Positions 46,367 through 55,470 of a stretch of 64,000 bases of DNA are shown in pieces. The notes below the pieces were generated by a model, which was given only the letters and a program-made list of their open reading frames with translations, made no database searches and had not been told where the DNA came from. Position 1 is the first letter of the stretch; every line of letters begins with the position of its first letter. Source of the stretch: Pelagicoccus sp. SDUM812005 (GTDB lineage: Bacteria > Verrucomicrobiota > Verrucomicrobiia > Opitutales > Opitutaceae); assembly GCF_031127875.1 (NCBI RefSeq), contig NZ_JARXIA010000001.1, forward strand, positions 1 through 64,000. The letters are read 5' to 3'. Made by a program: the position numbers and the translations under genes.

Positions 46367-46576
46367 ATGAGCTTTCTGACCCGCAACCGTTCCAACAAGG
46401 CAGCAATCCTTTCGCTAGCGTTCGCGCTCGCCGCTTCGGCCGAAGCCTGTTCGGTGTGCGCGGTGGGGAAGGAAGAGGCGCGCGTCGCTTACTACGCGAC
46501 GACCGCGATCTTGAGTTTCCTCCCGCTGATGATGATTGGCGGATTGGTCTACTTCCTCTTCAAGAAGAAGCGCTAA
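46367..46576 (+). CDS. Small CSVC-motif membrane protein
   Basis: A 69-residue protein: an N-terminal signal-like helix (about 11-27) ending in EACSVC, then VGKEEARVAYYATTAILSF and a second membrane helix (about 48-64) with a KKKR stop. The CxxC pair just outside the first helix faces the periplasm and could bind a metal or take part in disulphide chemistry, perhaps for copper delivery to the oxidase. It is the last gene of the operon, directly before the terminator. I do not recognise a named family. Confidence 0.7.
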   Translation: MSFLTRNRSNKAAILSLAFALAASAEACSVCAVGKEEARVAYYATTAILSFLPLMMIGGLVYFLFKKKR

Positions 46577-46607
46577 GGCTGCTCGATTCCGCTTGCTTAG
46601 CTATTTC

Positions 46608-46640
46608 AAAGCCCTCGCTGATGGACAGCGAGGGCTTTTT
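46608..46640 (+). terminator. Rho-independent terminator of the oxidase operon
   Basis: A perfect 13-bp stem (AAAGCCCTCGCTG with CAGCGAGGGCTTT), loop ATGGA and a T-run. It can also stop the convergent type I secretion operon, whose last stop codon is 68 bp away, although the T-run on that strand is only three bases. Confidence 0.92.
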
Positions 46641-46707
46641 AATGCTTTGGCGGAGGGAAAGGGTCTCCGTTCGGAAACGGATTAAGCATGGCCCTTCGGC
46701 GAGCGGC

Positions 46708-48129
46708 CTAGCGCTCGGTGAGGGCGTTCATCTTGGCCCGAAGCAGGGGCTTGAAGACGTAGTCGAGCACGGTCTTCTTACCGGTGAGAATGTCTACTTC
46801 CACCTGCATGCCGGGGATGATTTTGAGTTCTTGCGTGCTGGTTTTCAGCGAGCGTTCGCCGGTGCGGACTCGAATGGTGTAGTAGCTGTCGCCCCGCTCG
46901 TCGGTGAAGGTGTCGGCGCTGATGTGCTCGACGGTTCCTTTGAGCCCGCCGTAGATGGAGAAGTCGTAAGCGGTAAGCTTGACGGTGGCTTCCTGTCCGG
47001 GGTGGATGAAGCCGATGTCCTTGGGCAAGACGTTGGCTTCGACGATGAGGTCGCTTTCGTAGGGGACAATTTCGACGATGGGCTCTCCGGAGCGGATGAC
47101 GCCGCCGATGGTGTTGAAATTAACCTTGTTGATGGTGCCGTTGACGGGTGAGGTGACGTCGGTGCGGCGAATCTTGTCCTCGAAGGCGAGCAGGCTTTGC
47201 TCGATCTGCTCGAGCTTGGCTCGGGCTTCGTTGCGCTGGCTGAGGACTTCCTTGGTATAGTCGGACTGGATGCGGCTCAGCTCGCTTTCCGTGTCGTTCA
47301 CGGCGGATTGGAGGCGGAGCAGTTCCACTTGGGAGACGATTCCTCTTTCCGCCAAGGGGATGGTGATGTCTAGCTCCTTGCGCTTGAGCTCGAGGCTGCG
47401 GCTGAGGTGTCGGATAGATCCTGCCAAGTTGCCGCGACGACTTGCGAAAAGGGCTTGTTCGCTCTCCGCGAGATCGGGGCGTTTCTGGAGAATGTAGTTG
47501 GGGAACTCGATGCTTTCCCGGTTGTTCGCTTCCGCTTCGAGGCGGGCGATGGTAGCCATGAGGTTGTCCCGCTGGGCGGCGGTTTCGCTGCGGGCGGCGG
47601 AGAAGGCGGTGCTGTCGATGCGTAGCAGACTGTCGCCCTGGCTCACGCGATCTCCCGCGGAAACGTTGAGTTCGGCGAGGATACCGCCTTCCAGGCTTTG
47701 CACGACCTGGAGGAAGTCGGTAGGGACCACTTTTCCCTGGCCGCGAGTGATTTCGTTCACCTCGGAAGAGCTGGCCCAGAAAACGAGGGCGCTGACGATG
47801 CCGACGATGGTGAACATCAGCAGGGTGGCGAGGGGGCTGCGATTTTCGAGGAAAGCTGCTTTGGTATCGGAGACGAAGTCGAGGTCGGCCTTTTTGAGCT
47901 TAAGGTTTTTGCCTTCTTCCTGCCCTTCTGCGTCGGGTGGCGTCGCAGCGGCTTCGGTAGGAACGGGCTCCGGCTTGGCTTCGGGATTGGCTGCTGGCTT
48001 CGCGTCGGTTTCCGTTTGCGGTTCCGACTCAGCGGCTTTTTCCGGCTTTGGCTCGGGTGCTTCTGCTTTTTCCGGCTCCGTCTTGGCGGCGGGCTTGGAT
48101 GGTTCTGGCGTGTTCATGGGATCGGACAT
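46708..48129 (-). CDS. HlyD-family type I secretion adaptor
   Basis: A 473-residue inner-membrane adaptor. A long Glu/Pro/Ala/Lys-rich cytosolic stretch (about 1-90) precedes one membrane helix (about 104-124, LATLLMFTIVGIVSALVFWA); the lipoyl half-motifs (LEGGILAELNVSAGDRVSQGD and DVTSPVNGTINKV) flank a long coiled coil (about 200-310), and a beta-barrel domain follows (IHPGQEATVKLTAYDFSIYGG, typical of HlyD/LapC). It would link the ABC exporter to the TolC channel. Its ATG overlaps the exporter stop (ATGA). The disordered cytosolic tail is unusual in length. Confidence 0.94.
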   Translation of the reverse strand: MSDPMNTPEPSKPAAKTEPEKAEAPEPKPEKAAESEPQTETDAKPAANPEAKPEPVPTEAAATPPDAEGQEEGKNLKLKKADLDFVSDTKAAFLENRSPLATLLMFTIVGIVSALVFWASSSEVNEITRGQGKVVPTDFLQVVQSLEGGILAELNVSAGDRVSQGDSLLRIDSTAFSAARSETAAQRDNLMATIARLEAEANNRESIEFPNYILQKRPDLAESEQALFASRRGNLAGSIRHLSRSLELKRKELDITIPLAERGIVSQVELLRLQSAVNDTESELSRIQSDYTKEVLSQRNEARAKLEQIEQSLLAFEDKIRRTDVTSPVNGTINKVNFNTIGGVIRSGEPIVEIVPYESDLIVEANVLPKDIGFIHPGQEATVKLTAYDFSIYGGLKGTVEHISADTFTDERGDSYYTIRVRTGERSLKTSTQELKIIPGMQVEVDILTGKKTVLDYVFKPLLRAKMNALTER

Positions 48130-50366
48130 CAGTTTCTACCGGCTCCTCCTGAGAGTTGGCGCATGACTTCGGCCTTGGGGCCGTTGGCGGCGACGCGGCC
48201 TTGGTCCATCACGATGATGCGGTCGGCGAGTTTGAGCATGGAAGGCTTGTGGGTGGAAAGCACGAGGGTGCGGCCGCCTTCGTTTCCGTAGGCGTCCATG
48301 GCGGCGATGAATTCGCGTTCCGCATTGGCGTCCATGGCGCTGGTCGGTTCGTCCATGACGAGTACGGGCGGCTTGGCGATAATGGCGCGAGCGATGTTGA
48401 TCGCTTGGCGCTGGCCGCCGGAGAGGCGTTCGCCGCGTTCGCCGATTTGCATGTCGTAGCCCATGGGATGACGAGAGGCGTAACGTTCCACGCCGGAAAG
48501 CTGGGCAGCTTGCAGGAGCTCTTCCTCGTCGGCCCAAGGGGCGCCCATGAGGATGTTTTCTTTGAGGGAGCCATAGAAGAGGTTGTTCTCCTGGGCAATG
48601 TATCCGAGGCGGCGGCGCAGTTCGGCGGGATCGAGCTGGCGGATGTCGGTACCGTTGACCAGGATCATGCCGGAGGTCGGCTGGTAGAATCCGAGGATGA
48701 GGCGCAGCAGGGTGCTTTTCCCGGAGCCAACGCGTCCGAGAATAGCTACCTTCTCGCCGGGTTCGATGGTGAAGCTCGCGTTCCTGACGGCGGGTTCGGC
48801 ATCTTCCGAGTAGGAGAAGGTGACCTCCTTGAATTCGATGCTGGGGCGGAAGTCGCTTTTGCGCACGTAGTTGCGGCCGGCTTCGCGTTCTTGGGGGAGG
48901 GCCACGATTTCGTTGAGTCCCTTGAGGGAGACGAGGGAGGACTGCATGCGGGAGAGCAGGGCGGCGACTTGGCCGATGGGGCCCATGGCGCGGCCGCTAA
49001 GGATGGTGCAGCCGATGAGGGCTCCCATGCTCATCTCTCCTTCGCGTATCCGGTAAACGGATGCGACGACGATGACGACCGATACCATCTGCGTGACGAA
49101 CACGGTGAAGTTGGTGGCGGCGGCGGAGATGCGCCGGGAGGCGACCTCGCTCTTGGCGGAGCTGCCGAGGAAATTTTCCATGCGGCGCTGGAAGATGCCT
49201 GCAGCGGAGAGTCCTCGGATGGCTTCGAAGCCACCGATCGCTTCCACTAGCAGGGCATGCTTCTGCGCCGCGGATCCTTGGGCCGTTTCGGCAGCTCGCT
49301 TGAGCGGTATGTGCAGGATCGCTCCGACTGCCAAAATGAGAAGGATGCCGGCTGCCGGGATAAAGGCTACCCAGCCTGCCATGAAATACATGAATCCGAT
49401 GAAGAGGACCACGAAGGGGAGGTCGATCAAGGTCGCCATCGTAGCGGAGGTGAAGAACTCCCGCAGGCTTTCGTAGCCTTTGACTTGGTTGGCGAAGCTG
49501 CCTGCGGAGGCGGGCTTGTGTTCCATCTTGATGCCGAGCACTCGTTGGAAGATGAAGCTGGAGAGCAGCACGTCGGCGTTCTTTCCGGCTTTGTCGATGA
49601 GGGAGGTGCGCAGGATCTTCAGGAGGAAGTCGAAGCCGTAGACGAGGGTGACGCCGCTGGCGAGGACCCAGAGGGTTTCGATCGCGTTATTAGGAATGAC
49701 GCGGTCGTAGACGTTCATGACGAACATGGATCCGGCTACGGCAAAGAGGTTGATGAAGACGGCAGCGAGAAGGACGCTTTGGTAGACGCGGCGGTATTTC
49801 CAGAGGGTTCCCCAGAACCAGTGCTTCGACTTGACGGAGCTGTCGTTCTTGTCGGCCCGGGCGTCGAAGGCGAACTCCGGCTTAACGAAAATGGCGGTTC
49901 CGATGTATTCGGATTCCAACTTCGCCTTGTCTAGGACGACTTGGCCGGATCCGGTTTCGGGAAGGATAACGGAGAAGTCGTCGTCCTTGCGGCTGACCAG
50001 CACGGCGCTGCGATTGTCCTCGAGGAGCAGGACGCAGGGAAAGACGAGTTCGGGAATTTCCGCGAGCTTGCGCTTTACGAGGCGGGCCGAGAAGTTGGCG
50101 TTTTCGGCGGCTCGGATGAAGAGGCGCGGAGTGAGTCGGTTATCGACAAGGGGAAGGCCTGAGGTGAGCACGTCGCCGGAGAGCTGGCGATCATGCATCT
50201 TGCCGATCATGATCAAGCAATCCAGTAGCGAGTCGTCGAATACACGCGTTTCCTCAGCGGAAGGCGCAGGAGCGCTGGTCTCTGGCTTTGCCTTGTCGAT
50301 CCTGGGTCGGGGAGCTGCCTTCCGTATGGAGGGAGCGAGCCTCGTGTTCTTTTTGTCCGAGATCAT
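48129..50366 (-). CDS. LapB-like type I secretion ABC exporter
   Basis: A 745-residue ABC transporter with fused parts: a basic N-terminal tail, a C39-peptidase-like domain without catalytic Cys (about 40-165), six membrane helices (about 185-440) and an ATPase (about 510-740; Walker A GRVGSGKST near 543, signature LSGGQRQA near 652, Walker B VLVMDEPTSAMD). The degenerate peptidase domain places it in the LapB/HlyB group that exports large adhesins or RTX proteins without cleaving a leader. No RTX or adhesin substrate gene is found in the window. It overlaps the gene before it by one base (TAATG). Confidence 0.94.
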   Translation of the reverse strand: MISDKKNTRLAPSIRKAAPRPRIDKAKPETSAPAPSAEETRVFDDSLLDCLIMIGKMHDRQLSGDVLTSGLPLVDNRLTPRLFIRAAENANFSARLVKRKLAEIPELVFPCVLLLEDNRSAVLVSRKDDDFSVILPETGSGQVVLDKAKLESEYIGTAIFVKPEFAFDARADKNDSSVKSKHWFWGTLWKYRRVYQSVLLAAVFINLFAVAGSMFVMNVYDRVIPNNAIETLWVLASGVTLVYGFDFLLKILRTSLIDKAGKNADVLLSSFIFQRVLGIKMEHKPASAGSFANQVKGYESLREFFTSATMATLIDLPFVVLFIGFMYFMAGWVAFIPAAGILLILAVGAILHIPLKRAAETAQGSAAQKHALLVEAIGGFEAIRGLSAAGIFQRRMENFLGSSAKSEVASRRISAAATNFTVFVTQMVSVVIVVASVYRIREGEMSMGALIGCTILSGRAMGPIGQVAALLSRMQSSLVSLKGLNEIVALPQEREAGRNYVRKSDFRPSIEFKEVTFSYSEDAEPAVRNASFTIEPGEKVAILGRVGSGKSTLLRLILGFYQPTSGMILVNGTDIRQLDPAELRRRLGYIAQENNLFYGSLKENILMGAPWADEEELLQAAQLSGVERYASRHPMGYDMQIGERGERLSGGQRQAINIARAIIAKPPVLVMDEPTSAMDANAEREFIAAMDAYGNEGGRTLVLSTHKPSMLKLADRIIVMDQGRVAANGPKAEVMRQLSGGAGRN

Positions 50367-51241
50367 TAGAGATTGCTGGTGAGGTCGATTAGGGACTCGT
50401 GGAGTTGCTCCATTTCGCGGAGCTTGCGCTCCATTTCTCTTTGTTCGGTAACGTCTTCGATGGTGCCTTCGAGGAAAACGCTTTCGGTGCTTTCGTCTTC
50501 GATTGCCCAGACGTTGATGATGGCCTCCATGATGGAGCCGTCTTGTCGGTGGAAAATGGCTTCGAAGCGACCGCCTTGCTCGGCTTCGTCGGCGAGGTCT
50601 ATGGTCGCGGCCTGGTGGGTTTGGTGATCGTAGGTTTCAGGGACGAGCGTCTCGCAAACTTGGATACAGTCTTCACGCGTCTCGAAGCCGAGGGCGTGGG
50701 CGAGGAAGCTGTTCACGTCGAGCAGGTTGCTGTCCGCGTCGCAGCGGAAAATCCCGATGGCCGCGTTTTCGAAGAAGCCGCGGTATTGGGCTTCGCTTTC
50801 GCGCAGCTTGCTTTCGAGCTGGGTTTTCTCGCGGCGGTTGGCGGCGTCCTTGAGGTGGGACTCGATGGCGGGGAGGAGGCGGGCGGTATTGCCCTTCATA
50901 ATGTAGTCGTGGGCGCCCATCTTCATGAGGTCCACGGCGCTTTCCTCGCCGATCTTTCCGGAAACGAGAATGAAGGGGATGTCCAGATCGTAGGCTTGGA
51001 AGAGCTGCAAGGCTTGCATGCCGTCGAACTCGGGCATCTGGTAGTCGGAGATGACGATATCCCACTCGCGCTCGTCGAGTTGGAATTTCATGTCCTCGCG
51101 CGTTTCTACCCGCTCGCTAGTGACCTCGTATCCGTTCTTCTTGAGAAGGTTGGCGGTGAACTTCGCCTCGATCTTCGAATCCTCTACGATGAGGACTCGT
51201 AGTTTCCCTTTGGATACTTTCTCTTCTTTGTGACCGCTCAT
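50366..51241 (-). CDS. REC-PAS signalling protein inside secretion operon
   Basis: A 291-residue soluble protein: receiver (about 12-130, phospho-acceptor near D66 in IVISDYQMPEFDG), a short helical linker, a PAS domain (about 150-275; AAIGIFRCDADSNLLDVN and a PAC-like EGTIEDVTEQRE) and then a coiled-coil stub (MERKLREMEQLHESLIDL) that stops where a kinase or cyclase domain would normally follow. No output domain is present. Its stop overlaps the exporter start, so it is translationally coupled to it; it may tune secretion by protein contacts or feed a separate kinase. Confidence 0.85.
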   Translation of the reverse strand: MSGHKEEKVSKGKLRVLIVEDSKIEAKFTANLLKKNGYEVTSERVETREDMKFQLDEREWDIVISDYQMPEFDGMQALQLFQAYDLDIPFILVSGKIGEESAVDLMKMGAHDYIMKGNTARLLPAIESHLKDAANRREKTQLESKLRESEAQYRGFFENAAIGIFRCDADSNLLDVNSFLAHALGFETREDCIQVCETLVPETYDHQTHQAATIDLADEAEQGGRFEAIFHRQDGSIMEAIINVWAIEDESTESVFLEGTIEDVTEQREMERKLREMEQLHESLIDLTSNL

Positions 51242-51280
51242 TCTGGGTTGCTCTTAGTTGGAATCTTGGCTTCGGAAAGG

Positions 51281-52507
51281 TTAGCGGATGGCGTTGGTCA
51301 GCTCGCCCATGGCGGAGAGGAGTCGATAGGCGGCCTGCAGCCGGTTGAGGCGTTCCTCTTCGACGGAAGCGCGGGCGGAGGAGAGCTCGTTTTCGACGTC
51401 GAGCAGGTTGATCAGCGGGCGCTTGCCGAGCTCGAATTGCTCGTGGTAGGCGGAGACGACCGCTTCCATGGAGTCGCGGTGCGTCTGCAGCAGGTAGATT
51501 CGCTCGTTGGTGGAGGTCAGTTCGTTCCAGGCGTTGGCGAAGGTGGTCTCGGTTTCGACGAGGGTGTCCTGCAGCTTGTAGTCAGCCTCTTCGATTTGGT
51601 AGTTGGTGCGGGAGATTTCGGCGCGGCGTCGGCCGCCGTCGAAGATGTTATACGAGAGGGTTATGAGGGCTACGGCGTCCTCTTGGAGCTTGTCGTAGCG
51701 GTCGGAGCGAGCGGCGTCGCCTTCGACGACGAAGTTGAGCTTGGGGCGGAAGGCGCTTTCCGCTACCTTGCGGCGAGAGTAGGTGGCCTGGAGCTCCGAA
51801 TGGGCGGCTCGGACGCTGGGGTTGGCCTCGAAGGAGATTTCGTCGAGGGAATCGGGAATGGCCCATTCCGGAAACTCCGGTTCGATGAGCCGGGTGGGGT
51901 AGGAGCCGGTTAGCTTGAGGAAGGTATTGTTGGCGTTGTTGAGCTGGCGGTTGCGGGCTTCGAGGCTGGCCTTGGCCATGGCTAGGCGGGCCCTGACGAG
52001 AATGACGTCCGCTTTGGGGCCGGCTCCGGCCTCGAACTTTTCCTCGATCTTGTCGAGGGCGTCCTGGTGGAGGTAGACGCTTTGCTCGGCGAGGTTGCGC
52101 AGGCGAGTGTATTTGAGGACGTTGACGTAGGTAAGGGTGAGCTCGAGGGCGAGGTCTTCGCGGGTTTTGCGCAGGGACTCCTCGCTGGTGCGCAGGTTGG
52201 CTTGGGCCTCGGTGATGCGGTGGCGGGTGTTGCCGCCGTCGAAAAGCAGTTGCTTGCCTTGCAGGGAGGCGTCGCCGGTTTCGCCGTAGACCTGGAAGCC
52301 TTTGTCGTTGCCGAAGCGTTCTTCGCCCCCTCGCATGCTGAGGGAGAGCTGTGGACGGCGGGCGGCGCGTTCGCCTTCGAGCTTGTTTTGCTCGATCTGT
52401 ACGCGGGATTCGAGGACCCGCACTTTCGGGTAGCGGGAAAGGGTGGCCTCCAGGGCTTCGCCGAGCGTCTGGGCTTGGCTGGCGGAGGTCGCGGCCAGAG
52501 CGGCCAT
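51281..52507 (-). CDS. TolC-family outer-membrane efflux protein
   Basis: A 408-residue outer-membrane channel subunit: two OEP repeats of long helices (about 20-205 and 225-400), with family motifs in SRVQIEQNKLEGERAARRPQLS and LSYNIFDGGRRRAEISRTNYQ. It is the first gene of the secretion operon, 39 bp before the REC-PAS gene. The ATG at 52507 leaves only a 12-residue remnant of a signal peptide (MAALAATSASQA); in-frame codons upstream continue as a good signal (RRPIHTIWRLSLT) but no ATG, GTG or TTG starts them, so the true start may be a rare codon or a frameshift may be present. Confidence 0.88.
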   Translation of the reverse strand: MAALAATSASQAQTLGEALEATLSRYPKVRVLESRVQIEQNKLEGERAARRPQLSLSMRGGEERFGNDKGFQVYGETGDASLQGKQLLFDGGNTRHRITEAQANLRTSEESLRKTREDLALELTLTYVNVLKYTRLRNLAEQSVYLHQDALDKIEEKFEAGAGPKADVILVRARLAMAKASLEARNRQLNNANNTFLKLTGSYPTRLIEPEFPEWAIPDSLDEISFEANPSVRAAHSELQATYSRRKVAESAFRPKLNFVVEGDAARSDRYDKLQEDAVALITLSYNIFDGGRRRAEISRTNYQIEEADYKLQDTLVETETTFANAWNELTSTNERIYLLQTHRDSMEAVVSAYHEQFELGKRPLINLLDVENELSSARASVEEERLNRLQAAYRLLSAMGELTNAIR

Positions 52508-52722
52508 CGTTAGCGAGAGGCGCCAGATCGTGTGGATCGGGCGTCGTGATCGTCCGCATGGGAGCGGGGTTTGGCTGTGGGATGGAGCTTTCAGAGTACT
52601 AATTGGTTAGGTGTGGTACTCTATGATCGTTCAAACGAAGTGAAACTTGAGCTCGGGGTCCAAGAGAGGTGCAAAACTCATTTCGAGGCAGGCGAACTCC
52701 TCAGACCATGGGGTTCGAGCCC

Positions 52723-52748
52723 AAAAAAAGCTCCCAGATTGGGAGCTT
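52723..52748 (-). terminator. Rho-independent terminator of the phosphatase gene
   Basis: On the minus strand AAGCTCCCA pairs with TGGGAGCTT around a 3-base loop, followed by seven T. It begins 47 bp after the stop at 52795. Confidence 0.9.
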
Positions 52749-52794
52749 GGAAGGGGACGTAATGCGGAGGGCAGTCCGAGATGCGGGATTTTCC

Positions 52795-53799
52795 CTAGAC
52801 GGCTTTCGAGGATTGGCCGGAGGCGACCACCGCTTTTACGACCGTTTCAAAGACGGCGGGGGAGGTAGCCACGATGCCTTTGTTGTTCTTGAGCGTGCGG
52901 CCGAGGGAGAAGTCGAGCGGCTGGCCGAAGGTGTCGGCGATTTTGCCGCCAGCCTCCTGCAGCACGACGTAGCCGGCCGCGTGGTCCCAGATCTTTTCCT
53001 CGTAGCCGGGGCGGGTGGGGAGGCGAAGGTAGACGGAGGCTTGGCCGCGCGAGACGGCGGCGTACTTGCACTGGCTGTCCATGCGGAAGGGCTCCACGGC
53101 GGTGCCGAGGGCTTCGGCGATGGCGGCGGAGCGTCCGTGGGCGGTGTGCCCTGACTCGACGGATTCGCAAAAGACGGCATGGGCCGCCTCGGATACGGAG
53201 TCGGTGGAGATGGGAACGGCGGCAGCGATGTCGCTCAAGGGCGCTTGGAAGGCGCCTTGGCCTTGCACGGCGAAGAGGATGCAGCCCTTTTCGCTGTCGG
53301 GATTGGCGGGGTCGACGGGCAGGTTGGGGCAACCGAGCACGCCAAGCACGACTTGGCCGTTTTCGATGAGGGCGAGGGCGACGGCGTATTGCTCGCCGCG
53401 CAAGAAGCCCTTGGTGCCGTCGATGGGGTCGAGGGTCCAGAAGCGCCCGTCGGCTCCGCCGGCATGGTTGCCGCGATCGATGGCGGCTAGGACTGAATCG
53501 GCGTCGAGGGAGCCGTCGATCTTTTGGGCGTATTCGACGACGCGGGCGAAGAGTTCGGCGTTTTCCGGCTTACGCAGGTCGCTGGAGTCTTCCTCGCCGA
53601 CGGCGGGATCTTTGGGAAAGGCTTGGGCGAGGGTGGAGAGCACGAGGGCTTGGGCGCCGTAGTCGGCGACGGTGACGGGGGACTTGTCCGCCTTGTCGTG
53701 CTTTTCGGCGTCTACGAGTCCGCGTTGGGCGGCGGAGCAGAGGAGCGAGGCTTTGAGGACGGCTTCTTTGGCGACGTTGAGTTCCTGTTGGAATGGCAT
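52795..53799 (-). CDS. 3'(2'),5'-bisphosphate nucleotidase (Hal2/CysQ-type)
   Basis: A 334-residue metal-dependent phosphatase of the inositol monophosphatase superfamily. Metal-binding motifs are EED near residue 70, DPIDGTKGF (about 121-129) and WDHAAG (about 270-275). The GTKGFLRGEQYAVALAL stretch is the Hal2/PAPase signature, and the length is closer to Hal2 than to CysQ. It would remove the 3'-phosphate from PAP, a by-product of sulphate assimilation. It is monocistronic. Confidence 0.9.
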   Translation of the reverse strand: MPFQQELNVAKEAVLKASLLCSAAQRGLVDAEKHDKADKSPVTVADYGAQALVLSTLAQAFPKDPAVGEEDSSDLRKPENAELFARVVEYAQKIDGSLDADSVLAAIDRGNHAGGADGRFWTLDPIDGTKGFLRGEQYAVALALIENGQVVLGVLGCPNLPVDPANPDSEKGCILFAVQGQGAFQAPLSDIAAAVPISTDSVSEAAHAVFCESVESGHTAHGRSAAIAEALGTAVEPFRMDSQCKYAAVSRGQASVYLRLPTRPGYEEKIWDHAAGYVVLQEAGGKIADTFGQPLDFSLGRTLKNNKGIVATSPAVFETVVKAVVASGQSSKAV

Positions 53800-53878
53800 G
53801 GCGAAGACGATGGAAAGCTGGGCGGCTTGTGCAAGAAAGACTTAACACGGAGGAAAGTCCTCTCCTATATCTGTTGCC

Positions 53879-54733
53879 GTGTTAAAGACCATCGAGACCT
53901 GCCTGTTTTCTTTCGACTTGGAATGGATCCCCGATCCCTTGAGCGCGGAGATGCTTTTCGGTGTCGACACTAGCGGGGCCCACGGGAGCGAGGAGGCCAT
54001 GAAGCGGCTTTGGCGCGAGAGCGGAGCCACGGAGGAGAATCCGCAGCCGTACTTGAAGACGGTGCTCTGCCGCATCGTTTCCGTTTCGGGCGTGCTGCGC
54101 GAGGTAGTGGGGGGCGAGGTGAAGCTCAAGCTCGTGACCTTGCCGGCGACTGCGGGCGACGAGGAAAAGGCCAAGGAGCGGACCATTTTGAAGCAATTGC
54201 TCAAGGCGATCGGTTCCCGTAAGCCGCAGCTGGTCGGCTACAATTCGCACAACGCGGACGTGCCGATCATCGTGCAGCGGGCCATCGTGCACGGGCTTTT
54301 CAGCCAAGGCATGGGCGAGCGTCCGAACAAGCCCTGGGAAGGGGTGGACTACTTCGCGACCAGCGGCGACCACAACGTGGACTTGGCGCCCATGGTGGGG
54401 CGCTGGGGGCAGACTCCCCGCTTGCACGAGATCGCGACCCTGTCCGGAATTCCCGGCAAGGTGGACACGGAGGGCGGGTTCGTATCCGACCTCTGGTTAC
54501 AGGGGAAGCTGCAGGATATCTTGGACTACAACGAGTTCGATGCGATCACCACGCATTTGCTATGGGCCCGCATCGCCCACTTTTCCGGCTTGCTCAGCTC
54601 GGAGGGGTACGAGCGCGAGCAGACTTTGGTGCGCGAGCTCTTGGACGACGAGATCGAGAAGGGGAAGACGCACTTCATCCGCTACCTGGAGGAGTGGGAC
54701 CGCTTGGTGGCTTTGACGAAGAAGCGGGACTGA
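53879..54733 (+). CDS. Predicted 3'-5' exonuclease, PolB-exonuclease-like
   Basis: A 284-residue DnaQ-fold protein. The ExoI motif FSFDLEW (D13, E15), a middle LVGYNSHNADVPIIVQRA segment with the second Asp, and YNEFDAITTHLL with the third acidic residue give a complete metal site; this is the family of stand-alone exonucleases related to the proofreading domain of family B polymerases. Translation starts at GTG 53879 (TTA AAG follow); there is no ATG near. The role is probably DNA repair. It is divergent from the phosphatase gene and convergent with the cyclophilin gene. Confidence 0.85.
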   Translation: MLKTIETCLFSFDLEWIPDPLSAEMLFGVDTSGAHGSEEAMKRLWRESGATEENPQPYLKTVLCRIVSVSGVLREVVGGEVKLKLVTLPATAGDEEKAKERTILKQLLKAIGSRKPQLVGYNSHNADVPIIVQRAIVHGLFSQGMGERPNKPWEGVDYFATSGDHNVDLAPMVGRWGQTPRLHEIATLSGIPGKVDTEGGFVSDLWLQGKLQDILDYNEFDAITTHLLWARIAHFSGLLSSEGYEREQTLVRELLDDEIEKGKTHFIRYLEEWDRLVALTKKRD

Positions 54734-54772
54734 CTGGAGACGGCTTGGGCTTCCGCTCAGGCCTTGCTCCGC

Positions 54773-54806
54773 AAAAAAGCCCGCTCCTTGGCAGGAACGG
54801 GCTTTT
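54773..54806. terminator. Bidirectional terminator between exonuclease and cyclophilin genes
   Basis: AAAAGCCCG pairs with CGGGCTTTT, with an inner TCC/GGA pairing and a C-A mismatch. T-runs occur on both strands (four on plus, six on minus), and the hairpin lies between two convergent genes. Confidence 0.88.
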
Positions 54807-54828
54807 GTTTTGAAAGGGCGCCTTGGGC

Positions 54829-55305
<477 letters not shown>

Positions 55306-55470
55306 CTTTGTTACGAATTGCGCGTGTTGGGTGATCCGCAAGCAGAAAAGCTGAATTTGGGAGGGCGGCGTTCGGGGCGGAATCGCGGGTTCGGCGGAAA
55401 GCTCGGGGAATTTCCCAGAGGCGATTTCTCAGTTGTATTTCCCGTTTCCAGCCCTATTCGTTGGCCGCTT

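Noticed and set aside
52709-52722. GGGGTTCGAGCCC, which looks like a tRNA T-arm
   Set aside because: The seven-base loop and five-bp stem of a T-arm cannot both be formed, no acceptor or anticodon arms are found nearby, and it abuts the terminator of the phosphatase gene.
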